From: Spizellomyces punctatus DAOM BR117
Taxonomy: Eukaryota > Chytridiomycota > Chytridiomycetes > Spizellomycetales > Spizellomycetaceae
DNA: 64,000 nt
Reading direction: 5' to 3'
NCBI RefSeq assembly: GCF_000182565.1
Contig: NW_015971544.1
Location: 1,256,529-1,320,528 of the forward strand
In this document: piece by piece, positions 45,686 to 56,873 of the stretch
How the letters are laid out: every line of letters starts with the position of its first letter
Numbering within the stretch: position 1 is the first letter of the stretch
Made by a program: the position numbers and the translations under genes
The notes under the pieces: generated by a model
Database searches by the model: none
What the model saw: only the letters and a program-made list of their open reading frames with translations
What the model was told of the DNA's origin: nothing

Positions 45686-47765
45686 ATGTTGGCCATCAAG
45701 AAACACGAGCAGTCTGGGACCGCGTCACTCTCTTGGCAACGAGTCTCCGCCGCACCTCCCAGACCACCGCTTCTACGAACAAGAACATTTCTTTCCCGGG
45801 AACTGGGTTCTTCGAATGCCCTAGATTTGAGTTACGGAAAAGGCGAACGGCCACTGGCTACGGTCTTGCGGGAAGCTGCAAATAGAGAGAGGTGGGTGTA
45901 CGACGAAAAGGCGGTGGAACCTGCAGGTGGGTAATGGACGTAGGCTGTTTGCTCAGGTCTGTCAACGTCATGCCGCTAGATGGGTTTTGCTCTGTTGTGG
46001 CACTTATGTGTATCGCACGGTGGAGAGACTTAGCTCACTCGGTTCTAGTCCTATATTTTTCTTGTACTTGCAGAACGCCAATTTGAAGGAACTGCCGGAA
46101 GAGATTCAACTGCTAGTCTCGTTGACACATTTGGATGTATCTTTCAACATTGTGGAATGCATTTCTGAGGCCATTTTTGAGCGTCTCGCAGATTTGCAGT
46201 ATTTCAACGCACAAAGCAATCAGCTCAAAGCTCTTCCGCATACCTTGGCGAAATGCACAAGACTTGAACAACTGCGGCTTTTCAAAAATTATCTGGAGGA
46301 GCTTCCTGATTATATTTTTACATCACTAAGACACCTGAGGATTTTGGATGTCTCCGTAAATCGGCTCCAACGGTTACCGGACGCGATATTTGATGCTTGC
46401 GGTAATCTGGAAGAGCTAGCGTTACGACGAAATCGAGTCTCAATACTGCAGGCCAGTATTGGAAAGCTAAAATGGCTGAGGCGACTCATCCTTGCAGGAA
46501 ATGTTCTCCAGACAATTCCAGAAACCATTAACAATCTCGCAAACCTGGTGAACCTCGACCTGTCCGACAACCGGCTCACGCGCATACCCTATCGGGCTTT
46601 TGCGGGCATGCTTGCCCTGACTGATTTGAATCTAAGCAGTAACCAATTGAGAGAGTTGCCTTATATGGGCGACTTGAAGAGTTTGCGTGTATTGAATATC
46701 GAGCGGAATCCTATTTCCGTGTTGCCCCCTATACTTGCGACACTTCCAGAGCTCGAAATTCTTGAGATTGATCTAAGCACCACGTCAGCAATCAACTCAC
46801 CACCGTTGGAGCTATGTCGAGAAGGACTGGAGCGTATTAAAACATTCCTACTCGCGTCCTTGAAACGATCGCCAAATCCGTCTTCACTGTGTGAGGCACG
46901 AGCCACTGCCTTAAATACCCCGGCACCCGTAGCAGCCGAGCCCAGCGTTGATGTATGCGATGGAAGTACGTCTGCTGCAGACCTGAAACCCAGACAGTTT
47001 TTGAAGGTCACCGCCGAGGAATTGAAGGAAGGAGGTCTTCTGGTAGATCACCAATCTCTTCCGCTTGACGTTCTGGCTCTATGCGCGATCCGCTTGCATC
47101 AGGAAGAAGATAAGCATGCTGTGAGAAACCTTGTGCGCAAGATTGTCACCGCATTGCGGCGACGGCTTGGTGATCAGAAGGACGTAGCATCTCTGTCTCT
47201 GTGGTTATCCAATGTAGTGTACTTTTCAAGCGCACTGAAAAGCCATCGGACTGAGCTGAAAGAAAACGATACATTACTTCAACAATTGGTTCAAGATGTC
47301 TACGCGCGTCTCATTGATAGCGTGCGGTCCGATCTTTCGCCTATGATTGTCGAAGCGTTTTCGGATGACTCTAATGTCAGTCCCCAAGGATCCATCCCAT
47401 TTACACCGTCAACCGTCAGCTCATTCAACAACAGAAGTAGTCTACGTGAAGGTCGCATGACTGTTCGAATCCTTTTAGATCACCTCAGCGATACTATCAA
47501 AGTTCTCAACCAAAACAATCTACCTGGCACAATAGTTCAGCACCTAATTCATGAACTCTTTCGAACTATGGACGCCCAGCTCGTCAATGGCCTGGTTTTG
47601 CGTTGTACACGCAAGATGAAGTCTATAATCCGTCGAAATATCGATGTAGTCGACTTGTGGTGTATGGTGAACGATATTCACTTGGTGGAATGCTTTGTTT
47701 TTTCGAGAAGTCTGCTGGAAATTGTCAGTCCTGAAGTGGATCCCTCCAGAAATAGTCCTGAATAA
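45686..47765 (+). CDS. leucine-rich-repeat protein with C-terminal DIL domain
   Basis: A large exon (46074-47765) preceded by 45686-45930 and, tentatively, 45957-45996, for about 658 residues. About nine LRRs of the LxxLPxx type run from about residue 96 to 330: ANLKELPEEIQLLVSLTHLD, SNQLKALPHTLAKCTRL, NLVNLDLSDNRLTRIPYR. The C-terminal half is a dilute (DIL) domain as in class V myosin tails and afadin: LSLWLSNVVYFSSALKSH, LVQDVYARLIDSVRSDLSPM, ILLDHLSDTIKVLNQNNLP and FRTMDAQLVNGLVLRC, ending with a VxLWC-like helix. DIL domains bind cargo adaptors and Rab-type partners. No motor or FHA/PDZ domain is present. The second exon is chosen by phase alone. Function unknown; a polarity or transport adaptor is plausible. 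Confidence 0.85.
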
Positions 47766-47882
47766 AATTACAAGTTACTATTGATCTTCTATTTATCCAC
47801 GAAGTGCATGGAGCTGATTGTTGACCCCATCAAAGTCCACTATATACATATCCGCACCACATATGACTCATGCACATAAACT

Positions 47883-49279
47883 TCACGAAGAAACCTTGTC
47901 AAAAGGCAACAAGCTTCCAAAAGGTAAATGCTGAACTACAGGGAACTTGTGAAGCACTTCCGCAATGTACATTTTTAGCATTCCGGTATTGACTTTGGCC
48001 CAGTATGGTACGCCACAAATATCGTAGAGCATCGGTGAGTGCTCATAAAAAGGACCTTTCTTGACCTAGGGTGGCTATTAGTGATCACAAAGCGTGCGTA
48101 AGACATTACGCGCGTTGCGTACTTCATGGATGTAAGCAATGCAGGACAAGTACAGGTATTCTTTGCGGAAATGCGAGACAAGCTCGTCTTGTAGTACTGA
48201 TTTGGGTTTCAACCGTGGGTGATCTTTGTGTGCGGACACATGAATACAAACTCTAAAGCTTTAATCCTTGAACGAAACGAGCTTACCTAACAGCTGTGCA
48301 CTTCCCCAATAATAGGGAAGAAACTGATGATCATCTAGTCCCCATACACCATGGCTTCCAGCAGGCTCGAGAAGATATATGCGCTGCAATCGTCGTACAA
48401 TCGACAAGTAGCTATGACAAGAATATGGACATGAATAAACCACATTTACCTACGTCGCAGACCTATACACACCTTGCAAAGACTCTAGTTACAAGAGCTT
48501 GATAATCATCTGGTACAACAACTTCCAACAGATCCAAACAACACAGCCATGCAACAAACGATAGCTCATGCCCGCTTCCATAGTCGATCCGTGTGCCGTG
48601 CCCAAAAGCAGAGGTGAGGTATGGTAATAATTCCGGAGTAGCTGGCTGCCGAGCGTCAGGAATAATGCCGTTTATGAGGGATTCGGCGTTCTATTGACTG
48701 ATTTAAGCATGTACTTTCAAAATTTAGACTCTTCCGAGGGTGAAACGTACAGCTTCCAGACGTTGAATCCATGTTCTAAAAGCTTTATTTCCAAATCGCT
48801 GGGGAGACTCCAGCGGTGGAATATCGTCTATCCACTTGTCCAGTGTGTTTAGCATGTCCAGGATTTTTTGTACTGTCTGACCATAATATCGGGATTGGAT
48901 AGAGTAGAGGTATGTAATAAAAAACGACGCTCATTAGTGTCCGTTCCCTCCGTTCCTTTTATGAGATTCATATATCCCGTTCAATCACCTCAGATACTGT
49001 GCAAGGATCGCTGTTTTTCTTGTTTTTTACCGCCTCATTTAATACTTGTATAAACTCCAATAGTCGAACATAGGCGTCCGAACGTTGCCATTGGTGCATA
49101 GTTGCTTCGTCGTTGATGCGTTTGATAGGCACGGTGAATGTGTGATCTTGTGCAATCTGGATATGGGCGCGCTGATGTGTGAATTTCGGAACTATGACGG
49201 GCGTACCCGCTTGTCCAGGCGGACGGATAGGTGTCCCAGGCGGCGGCATGCTGGGAAGCAGTGAGTTTGGATTGAACAT
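47883..49279 (-). CDS. PTPA: PP2A phosphatase activator (PTPA, peptidyl-prolyl isomerase)
   Basis: Six exons, 48989-49279, 48751-48876, 48473-48690, 48287-48411, 48123-48223 and 47883-48065, give 347 residues. Conserved PTPA segments appear in order: [99 protein letters not shown] and [15 protein letters not shown]. The N-terminal 45 residues are Pro-rich. The protein helps load metal into the PP2A catalytic subunit and has prolyl-isomerase activity on it; yeast homologues are Rrd1 and Rrd2. It is convergent with the LRR-DIL gene and divergent from the MPDU1 gene, with 96 bp between the start codons. Whether it is closer to Rrd1 or Rrd2 cannot be told. Confidence 0.96.
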
Positions 49280-49375
49280 TTTGCAAATTGCGAGCCAACC
49301 GTAGAATCTGTCGACGATCCAGCAGAACTTATAGCCGATCGTTCGGTGACTGTGCGTGGCACAGCTCATGACGCA

Positions 49376-50200
49376 ATGGCTGACAATATCATGGCGGACT
49401 CGACCTTTCAACCCATGGTGGACGGACTATCCCTCATGGCACCAGCATACCACGCACCTTCACAACAGAGTTGGATGGATCCAAACGACAAGTCCTTCAA
49501 TTCAACCACCGTATTCAATTCAACGGGCATGGCAACCCAGAACCTACCTTCACCGACTCCAACGACCCTCCTTTTGCTCTCAAAGCTTCTTGGAACGGTC
49601 ATCTTGGTCCTTGGGTCCACGCTAAAACTCCCCTCGCTCCTCCCTATCCTCAAAGTGCAATCAACTCACGGTATTCCAATAGCACCGATAGCTCTCGAGA
49701 CGTTCGGGTTCACCATTGGGCTGGCCTTTAACATTCGAGCAGGAAACCCCTTTACTACTTGGGGAGAAGTACCATGCCTTCTTGCGGCTAATTTATTGAT
49801 ACTTGCCGTACACTGGAAACGGCGACCATTGAGTGTGGTGGTTCCATTCTTGGCTCTTTATGCGCAGGTATTGAGACTGTTGATGAACTCCAGCAAGGTG
49901 TCCGATTCGATGTTACAGACTCTTCTGGGATTGACGGTGCCGGCATTTATGACCGGCTCCGTGGTGCAAATCTTTGAGAATTGGCGGGTAAAACACATTG
50001 GTGCGATATCACCTGCGACGCTATCTATGGGATTACTATGTGGGCTGGGACGGATGTTTACGACGTTGGTGGAGGTGGATGATCCTGTCGCAAGGGTTTC
50101 CGCTGTTCTGGGTGCGTCCTTGGGAGTCGTCATGTTTTGGCAGATGCTAGCATATAGAGAGAATACAAAGAGATTCTTGGAGGCGGGGAAAATGAAGTAA
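49376..50200 (+). CDS. MPDU1: MPDU1-like PQ-loop protein (mannose-P-dolichol utilization)
   Basis: A single-exon gene of 274 residues from the first in-frame ATG. About 60 polar residues precede six to seven hydrophobic segments. PQ-loop repeat features are KLPSLLPILKVQSTHGIPI, ALETFGFTIGLAFNIRAGNP with FTTWGE (as in the animal NNFPFSSWGE region), and a second repeat with GAISPATLSMGLLCGLGRMF. MPDU1 is needed in the ER for use of dolichol-phosphate-mannose and -glucose donors, affecting N-glycans, GPI anchors and O-mannosylation. The first P of the PQ pair is KLPS rather than KLPQ. The long polar N-terminus is unusual for the family. It lies between PTPA and the VIP36-like lectin in a cluster of ER glycan genes. 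Confidence 0.88.
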   Translation: MADNIMADSTFQPMVDGLSLMAPAYHAPSQQSWMDPNDKSFNSTTVFNSTGMATQNLPSPTPTTLLLLSKLLGTVILVLGSTLKLPSLLPILKVQSTHGIPIAPIALETFGFTIGLAFNIRAGNPFTTWGEVPCLLAANLLILAVHWKRRPLSVVVPFLALYAQVLRLLMNSSKVSDSMLQTLLGLTVPAFMTGSVVQIFENWRVKHIGAISPATLSMGLLCGLGRMFTTLVEVDDPVARVSAVLGASLGVVMFWQMLAYRENTKRFLEAGKMK

Positions 50201-50454
50201 AGGGTCTCGCCAGAGATATCTTAGCCCGTCTTATACAATCATTTTTCAACAGATCTGTACTACAATCATGATGACCTCTTCATAACCTTTTCCAGTCGTG
50301 TTAGTTCATCTTAGGTTGGTTCCCATGTCACAGTCCCATTGTATTAACAAGAATCATGACTTTCGTCATGAGAAGCATGTGCACCCCCACCCCCATTAAA
50401 GAGCAACCAACGGGTTGGAAATCTCCGTGCGGAATTACTTCCTAAATAACAGTT

Positions 50455-51707
50455 TTAAAATCGCTTAAAAGACCTCTCCTCCCGCATTCTCAGGACCACC
50501 CATATTCCGTAACAGACCACTGCAAAGATTGTTAGCGACAGAAGGATAGTGAAATAGTGCCAGGCCCCCCCTGAAGACTTGTTGACTAAGTTTTGTTGAC
50601 TGTGCTCGGGACGGGAATGTGATGGCTGTTTTGCACATGGTTACAGTTAGTGCATATCATATGGGGCAGTTGGAACTGTGGAAGACTCACGTTGGTAATG
50701 CCTTTTGTGGTAATAGTGATGATGTCGTGGTTATCTGGCGCATAAATACAATCATCAATAATTAACGTAGGGCGCTGCGAAAGGAAAAAGGGTTCATTAC
50801 ATACCAGAGACATCCCCGGTAAACGCCGAGAAACCTAGGTACCCGTGAGTTGGCAGCGACACATTGTACTTTGTAAAGCATTGTTCCCACGTATCATCGC
50901 CCTTGTAATTGAGTGACACTTCCACCATATCATCTTTATAATATTTGATTCGAGCTTTTGTCGCCACATCCTTCTGCCTGAAGTCGACCGAGCATCCACC
51001 GATTTGATTTGTCACGCCATCGTTCGCATGGTCATACTTTGTTTTACCGTCCCCAATCATGGCATTGACATAGGGGAAGGAAAATTTGTGTCTTCCATTG
51101 GCATAAGTATCGAAAAATACTCCGAGCCCAGTGAATTGGTCCTTGCTGCCGTAAACCGGACCCCCCTGTTCTTTGTCGGTGGTGTACCAGAACGCAAAAC
51201 CATCCCCATGAAGACCTGAGCTTGCCCCGTGGACCTTGAAGTCGAATTCCACGAGCCAGGAGCTACTGGTGAACGGCTGATGATTGGTGTTTGTGCATAA
51301 GAGATTGATGGAAAGGATATATAGATATGAACAACATAGATATTACCTGTTTACTCCATAGCCAACCTGACTTTGAGGGTAGCTCAGGAGTCAGGCGAAC
51401 GAATCGGTTCACCTCCATCAGTGCATCTAAACAAGAGATTCATCAGCCATCTTGATGTGTTGTAATGCGATATTTGCGGTCAATACCTCCACCAAAGTTC
51501 CACCATCTGTTCTGCAGGTTCTCCTCTAAATGCAACTCATAGTTTAGTACAAATTCCAAGAGAAACTTGCATCATAAAAGACACGTTACCAATGTATGGC
51601 GGTGCAAGGCACCAACTGAACAACGTAAAGTACTGCTCTGAGGACGACTCTTGAGAGCTCACACCGCAAACGAGTATGGATAATACTCCCAATATTAGAG
51701 CTTTCAT
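50455..51707 (-). CDS. L-type lectin cargo receptor (VIP36/ERGIC-53 family)
   Basis: Six exons, 51590-51707, 51487-51525, 51347-51426, 50805-51276, 50691-50734 and 50455-50625, give 307 residues. A signal peptide (MKALILGVLSILVCGVSS) precedes the lectin domain, with NLQNRWWNFGG, WLVEFDFKVHG, GDGFAFWYTTDKEQGGPVYG, FTGLGVFFDTYANG (the sugar- and calcium-binding Asp/Asn region) and THGYLGFSAFTGD. A short linker leads to a membrane segment (YFTILLSLTIFAVVCYGIWV) and a basic cytosolic tail ending SFKRF. That tail is like the KRFY tail of VIP36, which carries export and retrieval signals. It should bind high-mannose glycans and escort glycoproteins between ER and Golgi. It is divergent from calnexin. 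Confidence 0.94.
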
Positions 51708-52162
51708 TGTCAATTGCGGGTTTATAAGAAAATATGATGCAGAACCAAGGGCGAAAAGCGGCGCGCCAGAGTTCTACCAGCTATGAGGCTCCTTTGCGCG
51801 TCCTGAATTGTCCAAATCAACTGTCGTTAGATGTCTGAATAAATCAAACCGCTTTACGTCGTCTCCCTTACCTACGATGGGCACCTGCTCTTCGTTTAAC
51901 CTTCGTCGTGCTGCGGCGATCGCCCCGAAACTTGTGTGTTCCAACACTTTCGATGCGCAGCAGCACTTGCAGCCACGTGACACACATTCGGACCAATCAC
52001 AGAATGCCAACATTTGTGTAATCAAACCATAAAAGGAAAGCGTCTATTGAGGCCTGTGGGAATAAAGGGCGGGGTCCCCTTGGCCTTCCCATCGCCGTCT
52101 TGCAGCCCATCATCTTCCCCAATCCTTCCACTGCGCTTCTTGTTGCTCAGTCTGAAATCGCG
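51708..52162. promoter_or_regulatory. shared divergent promoter of lectin and calnexin, with CACGTG palindrome
   Basis: 455 bp between the lectin start (minus) and the calnexin start (plus). It contains GCCACGTGAC (CACGTG at 51974-51979) and a CCAAT box at 51993-51997, 13 bp away. CACGTG-type sites are bound by bZIP and bHLH factors, and related elements (UPRE, ERSE) drive ER-stress genes. The spacing and order do not match the classical ERSE, so a stress-response role is only a suggestion. Confidence 0.45.
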
Positions 52163-54414
52163 ATGAAGCTCCGTTACATTGTGCCCGCGTGCCTAGCGCT
52201 CGCGTCTGTTGCGGTCGCTGATTCCCAAGATGGCGTCTCTGTTGCGTTTGTGGTACGTGTGCACTTGTGTTGGTTGGCAATTGCTCGACTGTGATGCTCA
52301 CACTCGGCCCATGGACTATGATTATATTGTAGCCAACATCGCTTAATGCCCCTTTTCTGGAGCAATTCGCATCTGGATGGGAACGTCGCTGGACACCGTC
52401 CGAGACTAAAAAGTCTGTCGACGGAGTGGAGGACGAGGAGCTCCTCCGATACCGCGGCCAATGGGGTGTTGAGGAACCTCAAAACTCTGTCATTTCAGGA
52501 GACGAGGGACTGGTCGTCAAAACTGCCGCAGCACATCATGTAGGAGATCTCACGATTGTTCGGTAGAGGTTAAGGATGATAGATCATTGACACATGCATA
52601 CCTCTGTAGGCAATTGCCGCAAAGTTTGACAAGCCTGTGGACCCGACTGGAAAATCTCTGGTTGTGCAGTAAGTCACTCATTATGGGAATCTCCAACGGT
52701 CTGAATTTTGTGATGCTGACCAGGTTGATATTACAGGTATGAGGTCAAGCTTCAGAACGGATTAGAGTGTGGGGGAGCGTACATGAAGCTTCTCTCCCAA
52801 GATAACTCGTTTGATCCCAAAAAATTCGACGACAAGACTCCCTACACCATCAGTAAGTTCAAGGCTTTATCAGCGCATCTCTCTACCGGCCGATTGTTGA
52901 CTTTCGATCCTAGTGTTCGGTCCCGACAAGTGTGGATTGACCAACAAGGTCCACTTCATTTTCCGCCACAAGGTTTGTGCAGAACCTACGTATTCTTGAT
53001 ACCCGGTATCTTACTAACCGTATTTGTCATTTGTCATCCAGAACCCCAAAACTGGGGAGTTTGAAGAAAAGCATGTCAATGCCCCACCAGCGGCCAAAGC
53101 GGACAAGAACACTCACCTCTACACGTTGATTGTGAATCCCGACCAATCGTTCAAGATTCTCATTGACAATGAAGAAGTCAAGAAGGGCTCTCTTCTTGAG
53201 GATTTCACTCCTTCTGTCAACCCCCCAAAGGAAATCGATGATCCTAATGACAAAAAGCCATCTGACTGGGTTGAGGAAGCTCAGATTCCTGATCCAAAAG
53301 CCACAAAGCCTGATGACTGGGATGAGGAGGCACCCCTTGAGATTGTGGATGAAGATGCCAAGAAACCTAGCGATTGGCTTGATGACGAGCCCTTGACCAT
53401 TCCCGATCCTGAAGCTCAGAAGCCTGAAGATTGGGACGATGAGGAAGATGGTGACTGGGTCGCCCCGACTATCCCTAACCCCAAATGTGAAAAGGCGTCT
53501 GGATGCGGCGAGTGGAAAAAGCCCACGAAAAGGAATCCCAACTACAAGGGCAAGTGGAAGGCCCCATTGATTGACAACCCCAAGTACAAGGGCCCTTGGG
53601 CGCCGCGCAAGATCCCCAACCCCAACTACTTTGAGGACAAGACACCTTCCAACTTTAACAAGATTGTAGGGATCAATCAGATTGAAAGTTTTGGTCGTGT
53701 GTATGTTGTAACACTTTTTTCTGCTTAGGGTGCAATTGGATTCGAACTCTGGACCATGCAAGATAAGATTCTCTTTGACAACATCTATGTTGGACACAGC
53801 GCAGAGGATGCCAAGAAATTGGCGGAAGAGAGCTTTGCGATTAAGGCTAAATTGGAGAAGAAGGACGAACCCAAGCCAGAAAAGGAGAAGGTGGGCATGA
53901 AGCTTCATTCCGTTATTCTTAGTATGGCGCAATGCTTATCACATGGCGGTCCAGGGCGAGACCAAGGACTTGCCTCTTCTTGAGAGAGTCAATGTAATCA
54001 AAGACCAAGTCCTCGACTTTGTTCAACGTGTTCAGAAAGACCCTGTCGAAGCTATCCAGGAGCTTCCACAGATCGCCGCCGGCGTCATTGGTACCGCCAT
54101 TGTCGTTCCTATGTTATTGGTGGGGGCCATTATCAGCATGGGATCCAAAAAGGTGAAGCGCATCTTGATGTACCAGTAGCTGACGAATTGGTTGCTGACA
54201 TGATTTCTATTCTGCACCACAGCCCGCTGCAAAGAAGGTTAAGAAGGTAGACGTCGCCGCCAAAAAGAAGGACGCACAGCCTGATGAGGACGAGGAAGAA
54301 GAGGAGGAGGAAGTTGTTGTTGTGAAAAAGAAGGATGAGAAGAAGGACGGGGCCCAAAAGAGAAAGACTGCGGGGAAAAAGGACAAGGACGAAGAGGACG
54401 AGGAGGATGAATAG
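52163..54414 (+). CDS. CNX1: calnexin, ER lectin chaperone
   Basis: Nine exons, 52163-52252, 52333-52539, 52610-52668, 52737-52852, 52914-52972, 53042-53665, 53729-53890, 53955-54152 and 54223-54414, give 568 residues. After a signal peptide ([19 protein letters not shown]) comes the lectin domain with [20 protein letters not shown], the sugar-binding [18 protein letters not shown] and [13 protein letters not shown]. The proline-rich arm has four DxxDxKPxDW-type repeats ([36 protein letters not shown]) and the second repeat type ([17 protein letters not shown]). A membrane segment ([20 protein letters not shown]) and a cytosolic tail of alternating Lys and Glu/Asp runs complete it. It retains monoglucosylated glycoproteins for folding. 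The type I topology separates it from calreticulin. Confidence 0.98.
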
Positions 54415-54759
54415 ATGTGGTGTGGTTTTTGGAGGCATTTACTTTTTTTTCTGTAGTTTTTTTTTGCCATACCTTTTAACGTTTTGGGTTTACATGGTGG
54501 TGTTGTGCAATGATTGTGGACAATCAAAACAATAAGAAACCTCATTTGGCCAAAGAGTGTCCAACCGCTGTTTTACAAATAACCTACTGGTGGCAGTAGG
54601 ATGAAGAGGAGCATTATGCACTTTAAGAGTTATTTTTCTTTATTTCTTAATGCTCATTATTTAACGAGCGCAAAAAAGGAATATACAATATCCATCCAAC
54701 CGAAAAAAATAATAATCTGTACAGATAAAGAATAAAGAATAATGGAAAAATGACTAGGT
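54415..54759. other. intergenic between convergent calnexin and CRAL-TRIO genes
   Basis: 345 bp holding both 3' ends. Contains T-rich runs (about 54445-54468) and AATAAA-like sequences near 54640-54740; no gene. Confidence 0.45.
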
Positions 54760-56283
54760 TCAACATCTCAAAGCACCCCCAACTGCCACGACAACGGCCG
54801 GTGCCTCAAGAAAGCCCACGTCCCTTTTTGTTTTTCCAGCCAACACCAACTTCCAGTATAGCCGCTTAATTCTCTCAGTATTTCTGGCGCCAACCAAGGT
54901 CAAGGCCAAAACGCAGAGGCACATGTATCGGAGTTTGGTTGACGACAAGAAAGAGTAGAGGGTTGCGGGGGTTTTAAGGAGAGTAGATTTTATCAGCGTT
55001 CTGCGGCGGCGTCTGGGCGGCTGTTGTGAAGCTGCGAGCGGTATCGCATGGTCGGGACGGTTGAATGGGCGCATGACGAGTCCACCACCTGCGTTTGAGG
55101 AGCGAAGGGATGTGTAGCCGGATCCGGAGACGGCAGCCTGTGCCGCCAGGGTTTTGAGACTTTTTGTGCTTCCGACGCGATTCATACCATGCAGGTTGCG
55201 GCCACTCGAGACGCGTAGCAGGTTTTGCAAATCTGCTGCGGAGCGACAGGGTGTCATGGGAGCTTCGACGGCATCGTACCAAATGTCCTCATCTTCGTGG
55301 TAACCTTCGTCTTCAGCGTCCATCAAGGATATTTGGTGGGATATGCGCGGAGATGTAGAGTGATAGTTTGGATGGCAAAAGTTGGTGTATACTGGGCATG
55401 TGGTAAGCGAATAGGGTGTAGCCTCATAGCCTCCAAGGCAAGTGGGGAGGTTTTCGGGGGAGATATGGGCAGTCAGTTCCCCAGTGGTGAGGAACATGAG
55501 TTTTTTGGTTGCGTCCGCTGGCAGAGCCGTTTTGAGCACAGACCAGATACCAGAGTGGATCCAGCCATAGTTGAGAACGTAGACCGTGCCGACAGTTTGG
55601 GGATAGTGATGAGAGAAGAGGTCGTGGAAAAGGGGTATCATGTCATATTTAACATTGTTTAATCCGACGCCTTCCAAGTCGACAATGATAGATATCTGGG
55701 CAATGATGCGGTCGCTGGCCTCATCTAATATGCCCAACTCTCTCCGTTTCCTCACTTCCTCGTTGATGGATTGAACGACCCTGCGTGCAACTTCCATGGC
55801 CAGTATAAAGAACCATCTGAGATCCTCGAAATCACCATGCCCGTGTTTCGAAAAGTGACGGAGATTAAGCACAGCCACCGGACGGCCTAACTTGTCTGTT
55901 CGTAAAAAATAAAAGAGGCCCTTTTGGAGGTATTGGAGGGCAGAGGGAGGGAGGGAAGATAAAGAAAGGTTTGGAAGGTCATTTTGTAGTCGCCAGTCGA
56001 TATGGCTGAGAAGAGCTGCATGCGTTGCGGCGTGGTCATATTTGTGCTTTTTGTAAAAGCGAAACAAGAGTGCTATATTTCCCGGTGAGCTTTGACATGT
56101 ATAGCAAAACCGAAACGCTGCTGCCCGATTCTCACCTTCGTCGACCAACAGTTCCGCAATGTGATGCAGTTCTCTCCGCGACAAATCCATATCCTTTCTC
56201 GACGCAGCAATCGTCTTTGCCAAGGCGTCTCTCACTGCCGCAATGCCTTGGGCATGCTGTCTGACGAGCATAGTCAAGTCCAT
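54760..56283 (-). CDS. CRAL-TRIO (Sec14-like) lipid-binding protein with C-terminal membrane segment
   Basis: A single-exon gene of 507 residues from ATG at 56283. The CRAL-TRIO N-terminal helices (about 55-90: FRFYKKHKYDHAATHAALLS) lead into the lipid pocket domain: YFLRTDKLGRPVAVLNLRHF, ISIIVDLEGVGLNNVKYDMI, HHYPQTVGTVYVLNYGWI and FLTTGELTAHISPENLPTCL with GGYEATPYS. About 180 residues of Ser/Arg-rich linker follow, then a hydrophobic segment near the end (MCLCVLALTLVGA), suggesting tail anchoring. This plan resembles fungal phosphatidylinositol/phosphatidylcholine transfer or CRAL-TRIO proteins fixed at a membrane. An upstream GTG extension of the frame exists but has no ATG. Ligand unknown. 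Confidence 0.88.
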   Translation of the reverse strand: MDLTMLVRQHAQGIAAVRDALAKTIAASRKDMDLSRRELHHIAELLVDEGENRAAAFRFCYTCQSSPGNIALLFRFYKKHKYDHAATHAALLSHIDWRLQNDLPNLSLSSLPPSALQYLQKGLFYFLRTDKLGRPVAVLNLRHFSKHGHGDFEDLRWFFILAMEVARRVVQSINEEVRKRRELGILDEASDRIIAQISIIVDLEGVGLNNVKYDMIPLFHDLFSHHYPQTVGTVYVLNYGWIHSGIWSVLKTALPADATKKLMFLTTGELTAHISPENLPTCLGGYEATPYSLTTCPVYTNFCHPNYHSTSPRISHQISLMDAEDEGYHEDEDIWYDAVEAPMTPCRSAADLQNLLRVSSGRNLHGMNRVGSTKSLKTLAAQAAVSGSGYTSLRSSNAGGGLVMRPFNRPDHAIPLAASQQPPRRRRRTLIKSTLLKTPATLYSFLSSTKLRYMCLCVLALTLVGARNTERIKRLYWKLVLAGKTKRDVGFLEAPAVVVAVGGALRC

Positions 56284-56873
56284 CTCTTGTTTCAACACAC
56301 ACACAAGGCCCTTTGTTATAATAATCTGTGCAATGTTCCGTAACGATGATGAACGATGATGGGCAGCGTCGTCGTCGTCGTCGTTGTGGGGGAGTCAAAA
56401 CCTTGGCTCACCCAAAGCAGCAGCGTGGGAACTATTTTGCGCGGTGATACATTTTAACCCTCGTGATGGGGAATTTGATGTTACACAGATCAATTTTCGA
56501 TGACCATGTGATGATGACATGGATTTCCTTTTTAGGAAGTGTCACATGAAAGGAGGCCGAAATTCTCACGTTGGATCCGCCCCTTTCACGTGGCGTCCAC
56601 GGAGGGCTAACGCCAAGGTAAGGGTTCGACCCACGCTGCAACAAGGGATATTTGTGTTTTTCTCACCACGCGCGCAAAGAACGCGCAGATGGCACAGCGC
56701 GTGGCACATGGTGGCACAGCACACACAGACGATTCGGACAGTTTCGGACAAGGGCCACAAGGTGGAATCGCGCGCAGAAAGTACTTGAGCATATAGCCCA
56801 AATGGAATTCTTGTATATTTTATTTGATCAAGTGACTTTCTACTGTACCATTACCATGTTATCAGACACTTTT
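56284..56873. other. intergenic between two minus-strand genes
   Basis: 590 bp with the CRAL-TRIO promoter and the 3' end of the REJ/GPS transcript. A short (GTC)n run of five to six units lies at about 56367-56386. No gene recognised; open frames on both strands are short and without motif. Confidence 0.45.

Noticed and set aside
52163-54414. Calreticulin instead of calnexin
   Set aside because: There is a membrane span and a cytosolic charged tail, no HDEL-type end, and four plus four arm repeats.
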